Below are positions 39,025 through 47,063 of a stretch of DNA of 64,000 bases, piece by piece; positions within the stretch are counted from its first letter, which is position 1; the number at the start of each line of letters is the position of its first letter. A program made the translations under genes and the position numbers. The stretch lies in the NCBI GenBank assembly GCA_031316115.1, contig JALDRC010000001.1:496001-560000 (forward strand). The letters run 5' to 3'. The notes beneath the pieces were generated by a model. The model was given only the letters and a program-made list of their open reading frames with translations. It was not told where the DNA came from and ran no database searches. This stretch comes from Nitrososphaeraceae archaeon. GTDB lineage: Archaea; Thermoproteota; Nitrososphaeria; Nitrososphaerales; Nitrososphaeraceae.

Positions 39025-39452
39025 CGATACGAAGGCTATCTGGTTTGAGGTTTGCGAGTAAAACTAATAATCCCATTGTAGATATACATTTTTCACAATC
39101 ATCCTATTTATATCTAATTCCATTCTTGGAATTAGTATTTTATTTATTTCGCCATTGATTCAGAATAACAGCAAAAACGGAGAGTTAGTAGAAGATTTGG
39201 AGATTTCAATTTCCCCGTATCACTCTCTGTGCTATGATGTCTTTACTGTATAGATTATAGGAATCATAATATTTACCAATTGAGAATATAAGTTATTAAA
39301 AAAAAGAAAGCAACATAGTAGAATGAGGATTAATATGATTACTATTACTGTATTATCCTTTTATGAGATTTGACTGATTTTTATCTTCATATGCTGTGTT
39401 GCACAACTCCTTAACGCTAACACATTTAGCTAACCTATCATAGTCATATTAT

Positions 39453-40322
39453 GTGAGAAATTGGAAGAATTACAATGAATCTCTGGTAAAGAGAGGAGAG
39501 ATATTACTTGATTTTGATGTTATTGATAAATGGGATTACGAATTAGAAGAGATTAACAAAGGTAAAGAAGGTAGAAAGTTTGTATATCCAGATTCCTTTA
39601 TCAAATTACTTGGGTACATGAGAGCATATTTTCATTTACCATACAGACAGACTGAAGGTGTGGTTAGGGAACATGCTTCAGATACATTACCATCAATCCC
39701 TCATTATAGTAACATTAGTAGAAGAATAAACAGATTGGATATCAAAATAAACGATAATGACAAATCTAGTTTACATGATGATACTTTTGTAATTGCAATT
39801 GATGCTACAGGTGTTAAAGTTACAAATAGAGGGGAATGGATTAGACATAAGTGGAATGTCAAGAGAGGTTATCTCAAGATACATGTAGCAGTTGACATAA
39901 AAAGAAAGAGAATACTGTCATTAGAAGTAACCAGTGAAGAAGTACATGATGGAAAAGTACTGCCTGAACTGATAGAAGATATAACAATAAAGCAGAATAA
40001 GGAAATAGATACAACTATCGTAGATGGTGCCTATGACAATAACAATAATTTTCAGATACTGTCATTTAGAGGAATTAAACCTGCAATCAAGGTAAGAAAG
40101 AATTCAAGATGTAGAAAGACCAATCATTATCTTAGAAACAAGACTGTAAAGATACAGAGAACTGATCTTGCTAAATGGAAAGATAGCGTAAGCTATGGAC
40201 AGAGATGGATTGTAGAATCAGTATTCTCATGTATCAAGAGAATGTTTGGAGAATATGTTACTGCTATCAGATTTGAGAATATGATAAAAAGAATAGATTA
40301 TGTTGAAAGCATCATTGTATAA
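39453..40322 (+). CDS. IS5-family DDE transposase
   Basis: 289 residues, apparently intact. Catalytic residues: D in VIAIDATGVKV (about 110), D in TTIVDGAYD (about 191), and E in WIVESVFSCIKRMFGE (about 254), with the usual Y-(2)-R-(3)-E-(6)-K-like spacing around the last. The N-terminal half includes the RQTEGVVREHA segment common to IS5 transposases. It starts with GTG at 39453; the ATG two bases earlier is followed by a stop. The stop codon comes 42 bp before the inner IS6-like element, so the insertion did not break it. Confidence 0.88.
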   Translation: MRNWKNYNESLVKRGEILLDFDVIDKWDYELEEINKGKEGRKFVYPDSFIKLLGYMRAYFHLPYRQTEGVVREHASDTLPSIPHYSNISRRINRLDIKINDNDKSSLHDDTFVIAIDATGVKVTNRGEWIRHKWNVKRGYLKIHVAVDIKRKRILSLEVTSEEVHDGKVLPELIEDITIKQNKEIDTTIVDGAYDNNNNFQILSFRGIKPAIKVRKNSRCRKTNHYLRNKTVKIQRTDLAKWKDSVSYGQRWIVESVFSCIKRMFGEYVTAIRFENMIKRIDYVESIIV

Positions 40323-40364
40323 CTTGTTTCAGAGTATAACTGTAAGATAATTGTTAGTTATAAC

Positions 40365-41089
40365 GGCTCTGTTAACCTACAGAAACAGCTATGTTAAGAA
40401 CATTCTATTTATCATATGAATCAAATCAAATTTGAAAGAAATCTAGAACATCTAACTATATATTGTAATGTATTCTGTTTATCTAGGTACTTTCTTGGTT
40501 TGAGCTTCAGAATACATCTAAAGCATTGACTATATTTAGAATGATAAAAGAAGTTATCATTTCTGTTTGGAATTGGATACAAAGATTTGGTTCCTACACA
40601 GATCTCATACAAAAGAAAAAGAGTAACTGCTTGCTATAGATGAAACAGTTATTCAGATTGGTAACCAGCATTTTTGGTTATGGATTTGTATTGAACCAAT
40701 TAACTCTTCAGTGCTTGGAATCATATTTCTGAAGAGAGAAACATGTTGTGGCAGAGAATTTTATCAGATCTCTTGTATCCAGATATGGAAAACATGTACT
40801 GTCTATACAGATGGTGGTGATCGGTAATAACTGCTACGTAATGCAATTGGATTGAAACACTATCTACATTCACCAATTCAAAAAAGTTTGATGGAAAGAG
40901 TAAACCAGTATTTGAAGGATAAATCGAATCATTTTGATGATTACTATCCATGTAGACAACAGGAATGCAATCTATTTCATGTACATAACTGGATACAATT
41001 CTTTATCTCTATGTACAATGATACCATAGCAAATAATAATCATTTTGAGTTAGAAAAGGAGGTGAATATTATTTTATCTTAACAGAGCC
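40365..41089 (+). mobile_element. IS6-like insertion sequence nested in the IS5-like element
   Basis: 725 bp bounded by GGCTCTGTTAA (40365) and its exact inverse TTAACAGAGCC (ending 41089); ends of the form GG-CTGTT are typical of IS6. The 8-bp sequence GTTATAAC occurs on both sides (40357-40364 and 41090-41097), the duplication length expected for IS6. Perfect duplication and good ends say the insertion is not ancient, although the transposase gene is damaged. Confidence 0.85.
40526..41082 (+). pseudogene. IS6-like transposase, frameshifted
   Basis: Three DDE parts survive in different frames: AIDETVIQIGNQHFWLWICI (from about 40638, first Asp), VYTDGGDR (about 40800, second Asp) followed by two stops, and LKHYLHSPIQKSLMERVNQY (from about 40855, the Glu of LMERVNQYLKD) with FDDYYPC and the end at 41080. 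At least two frameshifts and two stops separate them, so the element cannot move by itself. The open frame from 40852 is the intact C-terminal part. Confidence 0.75.
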
Positions 41090-41390
41090 GTTATAACATA
41101 ATAAATTGATTAGCGAAATGAATTACGCAACAAAGCATCTTCATATACAACAACTATGGTATTGATCCGTTTATTTTATAATTAAATAAAAATGATTCGC
41201 CTTATTTTTATTTACGCCAATCTATAAGTTTTGTTTCTACAGTCAAGATAAGCATAATATGCATCATTTACTGCTTTAGTTATGTCTTAGCATTATCCAT
41301 AGTATGGTGTTTTAATTTCTTTAACAATTCATAACTGATATTGTCTTCAAACTGAAAAAGGATATTTTATAAACAGAGGTAATTTAAAAT

Positions 41391-41526
41391 GATGCGACGA
41401 ATACAATAATTATGTAAAGAAATTAGATAGATTGGATTATCCGAAAGGAAATAACTATTATTATCCGAGTTTGGAAAGGTATCTTTCTCCTTCTCATTAC
41501 ATGTTGTGTGATATATGTTCTTCATA
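41391..41526 (+). pseudogene. Protein-like relic
   Basis: Stop-to-stop frame reading CDEYNNYVKKLDRLDYPKGN, NYYYPSLERYLSPSHYMLCD, ICSS, with similar-looking sequence continuing after the stop (ATRVNE). No start codon in frame. It lies within the decayed integrated segment and is not recognised. Confidence 0.3.
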
Positions 41527-41605
41527 AGGCGCAACAAGAGTTAATGAATAGAAGCAAAGACGTACTAAAAAGATCACATTTAGAAACATAAAATTAATAA
41601 ATAAA

Positions 41606-41875
41606 TTATTTTAATGATTCAAGTCTTGTTTTAGTTTCTTCATATTGTTTAGCCACCCTAGGTTTCTTATTTTCTAATTCTTTTAGGTATTTTTTTGCTG
41701 TATTAACGGTTCTACCTGATATTTCTTTGATTCTTTTATCGTTGGTTCTATCATAGGTTTCCTGTGATTCATCTATAACAGTTTTTATGGTATCTATATT
41801 TTCCAAAAATGATTTATACAAATTTTCATTTAACTCGAGTTTTTTATCATAAGTGGAATCTTTATCTTGTATCAT
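41606..41875 (-). CDS. Coiled-coil protein or remnant, 89 residues
   Basis: Charged, helical sequence (LELNENLYKSFLENIDTIKT, then VNTAKKYLKELENKKPRVAK) rich in Lys and Glu. The open frame continues upstream without a stop to about 41960 (LITAKQENETHLTKDGTDIH) but without a usual start codon before the ATG at 41875, so it may be the C-terminal part of a broken gene. It lies directly beyond the ruined integrase on the same strand. No family recognised. Confidence 0.4.
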   Translation of the reverse strand: MIQDKDSTYDKKLELNENLYKSFLENIDTIKTVIDESQETYDRTNDKRIKEISGRTVNTAKKYLKELENKKPRVAKQYEETKTRLESLK

Positions 41876-42143
41876 ACAATGGATATCTGTACCATCTTTT
41901 GTTAAGTGTGTTTCGTTCTCTTGTTTAGCTGTTATCAGCCTAGATTTTTATTTTGTTTTAACAACTCATTTTTTAGCTGTTCTTATAATTTCTCTTCCTA
42001 TATTTTTCCTTAATCCATTCACGTTCCTGTGCTAGTGATCCTTTCTGATTCAAAGACTGGCTATTTCTTTAGGTTTTCTATGTCCTTCTTTCATTTGATT
42101 GATTTATTGCTCTAGGTTATCCGATGATAGTTCTTGAGTAGGT

Positions 42144-43640
42144 TTATCCAGACTTCCTATCAAGGTATTCCTTCCCATTGTAATCATCTACTAACTGATC
42201 ATGATATTTTTTATAATCCTCTTCTGATCTAAAGTATTTTCTGTTTATAGTTTGTCTTTCAAGAAATTTATCATATACCTCAGACATTTTATCAGTTAAA
42301 AGTTGATCTGTTCCTTCATTTGTGCAAAATTGTTATCTTTTTGTTGTTGTCTTTCTAGAGTCTCATTATAGGAATTATAAGACAGAACCATTTTGTAATT
42401 CATAACTTTGAATCTGTAGGCATATTCGCTTCGCAATGCTGACAGTATATTGATTGTAGAATACTAGATTTTGTATATTTATTATTTTTGTGGATAATAC
42501 CTTTTGCCTCAAAAAGTGAATTTGGATATTCATTTCCAAAAAAATGGATATATACTTATTGCATTTTGGATTTCATTGTCCAACCAGCATAATTTCGTAA
42601 TACATCTTTCTTTAGAACCTGACTTTTTTTTCAGTAAGAGATGAATGTGTCTAAAAATGTGAAGATTCCAAGGTTTGGTTAGCATATTTTTTCTAAATGA
42701 TTTTTCTTGCTAGGTAACTACAATAGGTTTATTATCTTCATCTTTTTGTTGTCTGATTTTTTGGTCTTTTTTATTAATAAATTTGGAAAAAATACTCTTT
42801 TGTAATAATCCTGACAATGATCAAGTCCATCATAGGGTTAATTTTGAACCAAACGCATTTTTTGATAATAATACAAAATGCCAAGAATCTGGATTTTGTC
42901 CTTATGGATTAGCATTTTGAATCCAGTCTTTTACATAAGGTAGACTTCCAATAATAGGTAAATTCCTAGAACTTGTTTTACCCCCTTTTATCTCGATTGT
43001 GCATATTGTTTTCCATATCCAGTTACTCAATATGATATCTTTTTTTTAGGTTCAACAATTCACGAGTTCTTGCTGAAGTATCCATAACCATAGCATGATA
43101 ACACCTATCACTTTTTGATGGACAGTATTTCAAAAATATAGAAGGTTCTCTAATATCACAGATATCTGAAGGATCATATCTTGCTATTTCCTTTCTATTT
43201 ATTCTCTTGATCCCTTTAATGCAATTCCGAACGAATCTTTCTTTCAGATCTGGTTCATTAGGATTAAAGAACTATTTGAAGAATGAATAAAAAATTAATT
43301 GTCAGAGATTATAGGATCCTATCCATTTCTGCGTGGGATCTCCTGATATAGGTTTTCGCAAGATATTAAGATATGAAATAATACCATCTTTTTTCATTTT
43401 TTGATATGATTTAGTAGAATGAAAATGGTTTGATAACTAGTTTAGAACTTTTATCTTGCCATCTTTAGATTCTTTGATATTTTATAACATTTGATCATTT
43501 ATGATATAATCACAAATTATTCTGTCATTTTCAGGGTTTTCTAAAGCAAGTTTATTTAATGGAGTTTTGATATAAGGTCTGTGTAACACCCTCAAAGAGT
43601 CTGTTCTTTGCGCTCAGGTTAAGTTATCGCTTTGATTTTG
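42144..43640 (-). pseudogene. Ruined tyrosine recombinase (integrase)
   Basis: Minus-strand coding sequence with many stops and frameshifts, but clearly a phage-type integrase of the kind common in this class. In order: TPLNKLALENPENDRIICDY; RFVRNCIKGIKRINRKEIAR; YDPSDICDIREPSIFLKYCP; DTSARTRELLNLK (first catalytic arginine); RNLPIIG and PYVKDWIQNA; KPWNLHIFRHIHLL (HxxR region); CWLDNEIQNAISIYPFF (tyrosine region); FGNEYPNSLFEAKGII; a zinc-type CQHC; and a helical tail ending YDKFLERQTINRKYFRSEED at the TAA at 42144. It would have been about 480 residues. It faces away from, and lies just beyond the 3' end of, tRNA-Ser(GGA). Confidence 0.75.
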
Positions 43641-43720
43641 TTTTCCAGTTTATCATATTACAATTATTCTTAAAACTCCAATCAATATTATTAATCTAAC
43701 GTATGAATCCCCGATATTGA

Positions 43721-43804
43721 CGCCGGGAGAGGGATTTGAACCCTCGGGACCATACGGTCACAGGCTTTCCAGGCTTGCGCCCTCCCAGGCTAGGCGACCC
43801 CGGC
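43721..43804 (-). tRNA. tRNA-Ser (GGA)
   Basis: Reverse-strand cloverleaf: acceptor GCCGGGG/TCCCGGC, discriminator G at 43721, D arm GCC...GGC, anticodon loop CTGGAAA giving anticodon GGA, long variable arm GACC-GTAT-GGTC, and T arm GAGGG-TTCAAAT-CCCTC. The long variable arm, discriminator G and anticodon all agree on serine. The anticodon stem has one A-C mismatch (CAAGC/GCCTG). No CCA is encoded. No intron. Confidence 0.95.
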
Positions 43805-43972
43805 ACTTGAATAGTTTCTTAGATTAAATCTGAGTAATAATTATCGAAAATATATTCTATTTGATGATTGTAGTAGTTAGTTCATAATTAGTTTGTGAAT
43901 TAGAAAATGATGTTTGTAATATTAAGACAAGAGACAAAATAAAAATAGGGCTAATATCGAAATAAAGGGATA

Positions 43973-44131
43973 ATGACTGGCTCTGAAATATCTGAAAGTT
44001 GTAAAAAAAACAACCACATAGATTGTAAAGAATGTATGTGTAATTGTCATATACCAGGAACAATGGAGAACTTGGCAAAAAAAATTGCAAAGTTAGATAA
44101 AACTATTCCAGGAATTGGGGAAGACATTTAA
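43973..44131 (+). CDS. 52-residue cysteine-rich protein, unknown
   Basis: Begins MTGSEISESCKKNNHID and contains CKECMCNCH: five cysteines (C10, C18, C21, C23, C25) and nearby histidines (H15, H26) that could hold one zinc ion or an iron-sulfur cluster. The second half is a short basic helix (MENLAKKIAKLDKT). It stands alone between tRNA-Ser and cbf5 and runs opposite to cbf5. No family recognised; the 77-codon frame on the other strand (43857-44090) is more likely its shadow. Confidence 0.55.
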   Translation: MTGSEISESCKKNNHIDCKECMCNCHIPGTMENLAKKIAKLDKTIPGIGEDI

Positions 44132-44202
44132 ATTTTTATTTTTGATTTTATAAACTACTTTCATAAAATTATCTTAGGGATAGTCATGCTACAAAATACA
44201 TA

Positions 44203-45198
44203 TCATTTCCATCCTTTTGGATAAGTATTAGCTTTCATTATTATCCTCTTCATTATGAATGCGATTCCGGTTTTACTCAAAACTATTTGTTGTGTAGACA
44301 TAATGGCTTCTGCAAGACCTACTAATTCTCCTTTCAGAGTATACACCCCTACTATGGTACCATTTTGAATTGTGTTTGAAATTTGGGATATTCCAGGTAT
44401 CGCAAGTTGTGCACCATGGCAAAGAGCATCAACAGCAGTATCTCTAATAATTACAGATGGAATATCAGATAGACAGTCTTCAATTGGCTTTATCATTGTC
44501 CTTATCTTTCCTTCCTCATTTTTTTCTTTATAAAGTGAAAAAGCAGAATGCAAATCATGAAGTTTAACCAATCCGTCTTTTTCATAAAAATTATTTACTC
44601 TTGTGCGTCTTAACTCTATCATTGTTGCACCGTTACCTAATACTTCCCCAATATCATAAATCAACTTCCTGATGTATGTGCCTGATTGACATAAAATTCT
44701 CAATAAGAAAAGCTTATCAGAAAATTCTAGCAATTCTATTTCATGAATTTTCCTTATTCTTGTCATCCTTTTAACAGATGAACGTTGTGGTGGCTTTTGA
44801 TATATTTCATCACAAAATTCATCGAGTATAAGCTCCATTTTTGAAGTGGGTACCGTCGAATGTATTCTTGCAACTGAATAATATTCCTTAGGTCCCATCA
44901 ATAATACTGATAATGCCTTTGTGCCTTCTCCCAAACCCATTGGCAACAATCCAGTTGCACCTGGATCCAATGTACCGCTATGTCCAGTTTTTTTTATAGA
45001 TAACATCTTTTTAACCCATGATGCTACCTCATGACTTGTAGGTCCTGAAGGTTTATCAAGTAAAATAATTCCATATTCAAGTAACTCATCGATAGGCCTT
45101 TCAGATACTATATGTCCATATTTATGGTCAGTAAAATCATCCCGTAATGTAATTAGACCTTTAAATTGTCTAAAGTTTGCTAAATTTTTAGAAGGCAT
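44203..45198 (-). CDS. cbf5: tRNA/rRNA pseudouridine synthase Cbf5 (TruB/dyskerin family)
   Basis: Catalytic subunit of H/ACA RNPs and tRNA U55 pseudouridylation. 331 residues. GIILLDKPSGPTSHEV (about 43-58) and the catalytic KKTGHSGTLDPGATGLLP (about 69-86, Asp nucleophile in TLDP) are diagnostic; the C-terminal 80 residues form a PUA domain (AVDALCHGAQLAIPGI, GTIVGVYTLKGELVGLAEA). The N-terminal DDFTDHKYG segment is the archaeal/eukaryotic extension. It ends the ribosomal/secretion cluster, a position it often has in archaea. Confidence 0.94.
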   Translation of the reverse strand: MPSKNLANFRQFKGLITLRDDFTDHKYGHIVSERPIDELLEYGIILLDKPSGPTSHEVASWVKKMLSIKKTGHSGTLDPGATGLLPMGLGEGTKALSVLLMGPKEYYSVARIHSTVPTSKMELILDEFCDEIYQKPPQRSSVKRMTRIRKIHEIELLEFSDKLFLLRILCQSGTYIRKLIYDIGEVLGNGATMIELRRTRVNNFYEKDGLVKLHDLHSAFSLYKEKNEEGKIRTMIKPIEDCLSDIPSVIIRDTAVDALCHGAQLAIPGISQISNTIQNGTIVGVYTLKGELVGLAEAIMSTQQIVLSKTGIAFIMKRIIMKANTYPKGWK

Positions 45199-45276
45199 TT
45201 TTATTGATTTTTAATTTCCCTGATAATTGATTTTTTAACATAAACAACAGAATCTCAATCAATATATATTCTAAGA

Positions 45277-45870
45277 TTAAATCCGCAAATTTTTAACAAT
45301 ATGTTTAGATATAGATATTAGAGATTCGAGATCTAAGAGGTCGGTATCCAATACAAAATCAAAGACAGTCAAGTCTTTTCCAAATTCATAACCGTATAGG
45401 TTGTGATAGATCCTGATATTATTTTCATCTCGCTGAGATATTATTTCCTTAGCCTGTGTCATGTCTAGATTATCCCTTTTGGCCATCCTTTTAACTCTAT
45501 TGCTCCTAGAACCCTTTAACCATATTTTTATAGATTCAGGGACTAGCCATGGAAGGGTATAACTTGTAACAATAACATTTCCCTGTCTTATGATTTCTAC
45601 AAGTTTTCTATCCACTTCGATATCAAAATATGAATTGGACTCTCTTTCTTCCATAAAATTTTTGGCTTCTTCTGTATCCCACCAATCATTTCTATGAACG
45701 GAATATCCCTTTTCGGATGCAAGAATTTTTAATACATCCCCGCCGTTGTATTGTTTATATCCAAAGTCATTTGCGAGTGCACTAGCTATTGTAGTTTTAC
45801 CCACGGCAGGCCAACCAGATATTACAATACTAGTAAGGATCTTGTTTTTATAAGGTATATTTTTATTCAT
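45277..45870 (-). CDS. cmk: Cytidylate kinase, archaeal type
   Basis: Phosphorylates CMP and dCMP with ATP. 197 residues. Walker A VISGWPAVGKTTIASALA (about 17-34), YNGGDVLKILASEKG, a lid with KGSRSNRVKRMAKRD (about 134-148) and the short YHNLYGYEFGKDLTVFDFVL that occurs in archaeal Cmk. Starts 1 bp downstream of the DUF106 stop, so the two are coupled. The archaeal order adk-DUF106-cmk-cbf5 supports the call. Confidence 0.9.
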   Translation of the reverse strand: MNKNIPYKNKILTSIVISGWPAVGKTTIASALANDFGYKQYNGGDVLKILASEKGYSVHRNDWWDTEEAKNFMEERESNSYFDIEVDRKLVEIIRQGNVIVTSYTLPWLVPESIKIWLKGSRSNRVKRMAKRDNLDMTQAKEIISQRDENNIRIYHNLYGYEFGKDLTVFDFVLDTDLLDLESLISISKHIVKNLRI

Positions 45871-45871
45871 T

Positions 45872-46465
45872 TCAAGTCATACTGGGGAGAGATGTTTTCG
45901 TAATTTTAGCTATAATACCAGTAGTTGAGAGAGATGTAATTAAAAACCATCCCCATAAAAAAACCTCGCCCGGTACGTTACAAGCCCCTTTTCTTTCCCC
46001 ATTCTCATCAACTGTAGAATCTATCTTTACATTCTCTTCATTACACATAACAAAAGGGATATGTAAAGGAGAAAGAGCTACTGTTGAACCAAAAAAGGCA
46101 GGAAAAACGAGAATCCATAACATGAAAGATGGGATCATATATAATAACATTGGACGCATTTGTTGTTGTTGCATTTCCATACCCAATTTTGTCATATAGG
46201 CTTGTTTCTTCTTTAATTCATTGATTCTTTCTTTATCTTGTTTTTTAATAGCATCTCTATATTCTCTACTAAAGTTTTTTTGTTCTTGCATAACTTTCGT
46301 TAATCTATCAATATCCGTGGTTTTTTTACGAAGAAATGCAAATGCAAAATTTAAACATATTGCTATCAATGTAGCGGCCAGCATGGAAGACACCAAATCA
46401 GGAAAAACAGGATGTTTGGTATAACTTACTCCTCCTATTTGTAATAAAAGATCGCTAAAATCCAT
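45872..46465 (-). CDS. DUF106 membrane protein, YidC/Oxa1-superfamily insertase
   Basis: 197 residues: hydrophobic span at about 24-46, a long charged cytoplasmic helical hairpin (about 47-100, rich in Lys, Glu, Gln), a second span at about 103-125 (MLLYMIPSFMLWILVFPAFF) and a third near the C-terminus (VFLWGWFLITSLSTTGIIA). This is the archaeal DUF106 family, which resembles YidC, EMC3 and TMCO1 and is thought to insert small membrane proteins next to SecY. Two cysteines (C142, C161 region) lie in an external loop that may carry a disulfide. The gene is between adk and cmk. Confidence 0.88.
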   Translation of the reverse strand: MDFSDLLLQIGGVSYTKHPVFPDLVSSMLAATLIAICLNFAFAFLRKKTTDIDRLTKVMQEQKNFSREYRDAIKKQDKERINELKKKQAYMTKLGMEMQQQQMRPMLLYMIPSFMLWILVFPAFFGSTVALSPLHIPFVMCNEENVKIDSTVDENGERKGACNVPGEVFLWGWFLITSLSTTGIIAKITKTSLPSMT

Positions 46466-46475
46466 ATAAATTACC

Positions 46476-47063
46476 TCAGGAGTTACTCATTATTATGTCA
46501 ACCAAATTTTTAATACACTCTTTTAAATGATTTTCATCGTTAGGTATAATTTTAAATGGAGCACCGGATATCACTGAACAACTTGATATAAGCATTTTTG
46601 ACAACTCGATTTCATTCTGAATTGAATCTATTGATATTATATCTCTATCTCTCGTAGAGTCATTTTGTCTTCGGTGATAAATTTCTTCTGGCTTTGCAAC
46701 AATTAAAATCAAATTGGATGGTTCAAGTTGATTAATTAATTCCATTGGTAAACCAGGATAATATCCTTCGAAGGTATTGATAAAAAGATGTGTATCTATA
46801 ATTACAATATCTGAAATGATTTGTACTATTTTTGTAGCTGCTTTCCGTTGAAGGTTTTTTTGATCCTGTATTTGCAACCTTCTTATATCATCTCTATTTT
46901 TGATGTTTAAAAGCAATGCTTCCTCTAGCATAATTTTACCAAATTCAGCTAATGCTGTTTGAACACCGAGTTGTTCAAGTGATTTTTTTACTTCTGACAG
47001 TACTGTGGTTTTTCCAACTCCTGGTATTCCAACAACAATAATTCGTTTACTCTTTTCGTCCAA
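46476..47063 (-). CDS. adkA: Adenylate kinase, archaeal type
   Basis: Interconverts ATP, ADP and AMP. 195 residues; Walker A VVGIPGVGKTTVLSEV at about 11-26, VIIDTHLFINTFEGYYPGLP, and RRQNDSTRDRD, all typical of the short archaeal AdkA lineage which is distinct from bacterial Adk. Its start overlaps the secY 3' end by 17 bp. Confidence 0.93.
   Translation of the reverse strand: MDEKSKRIIVVGIPGVGKTTVLSEVKKSLEQLGVQTALAEFGKIMLEEALLLNIKNRDDIRRLQIQDQKNLQRKAATKIVQIISDIVIIDTHLFINTFEGYYPGLPMELINQLEPSNLILIVAKPEEIYHRRQNDSTRDRDIISIDSIQNEIELSKMLISSCSVISGAPFKIIPNDENHLKECIKNLVDIIMSNS

Larger units (their letters stand above)
39393..41136 (+). mobile_element. IS5-like insertion sequence, itself interrupted by an IS6-like element
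   Basis: The left end begins GCTGTGTTGCACAACTCCTT at 39393 and the right end, read inverted from 41136, begins GCTTTGTTGCGTAATTCATT: imperfect terminal inverted repeats extending through a shared CGCTAA. The direct repeat ATCTTCATAT flanks the element exactly (39383-39392 and 41137-41146), a target duplication of 8-10 bp. Without the inner insertion (725 bp plus 8 bp duplication) the element is 1011 bp, normal for IS5. It carries the transposase at 39453-40322. Confidence 0.8.

Noticed and set aside
40721..40951. 76-codon minus-strand open frame inside the IS6-like element.
   Set aside because: It is antisense to the transposase coding sequence, whose DDE blocks are recognisable on the plus strand.
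43857..44090. 77-codon minus-strand open frame MQFFLPSSPLFLVYDN.
   Set aside because: It overlaps antisense a plus-strand 52-codon frame with a much more protein-like cysteine cluster; Leu/Phe-rich composition is typical of a shadow.
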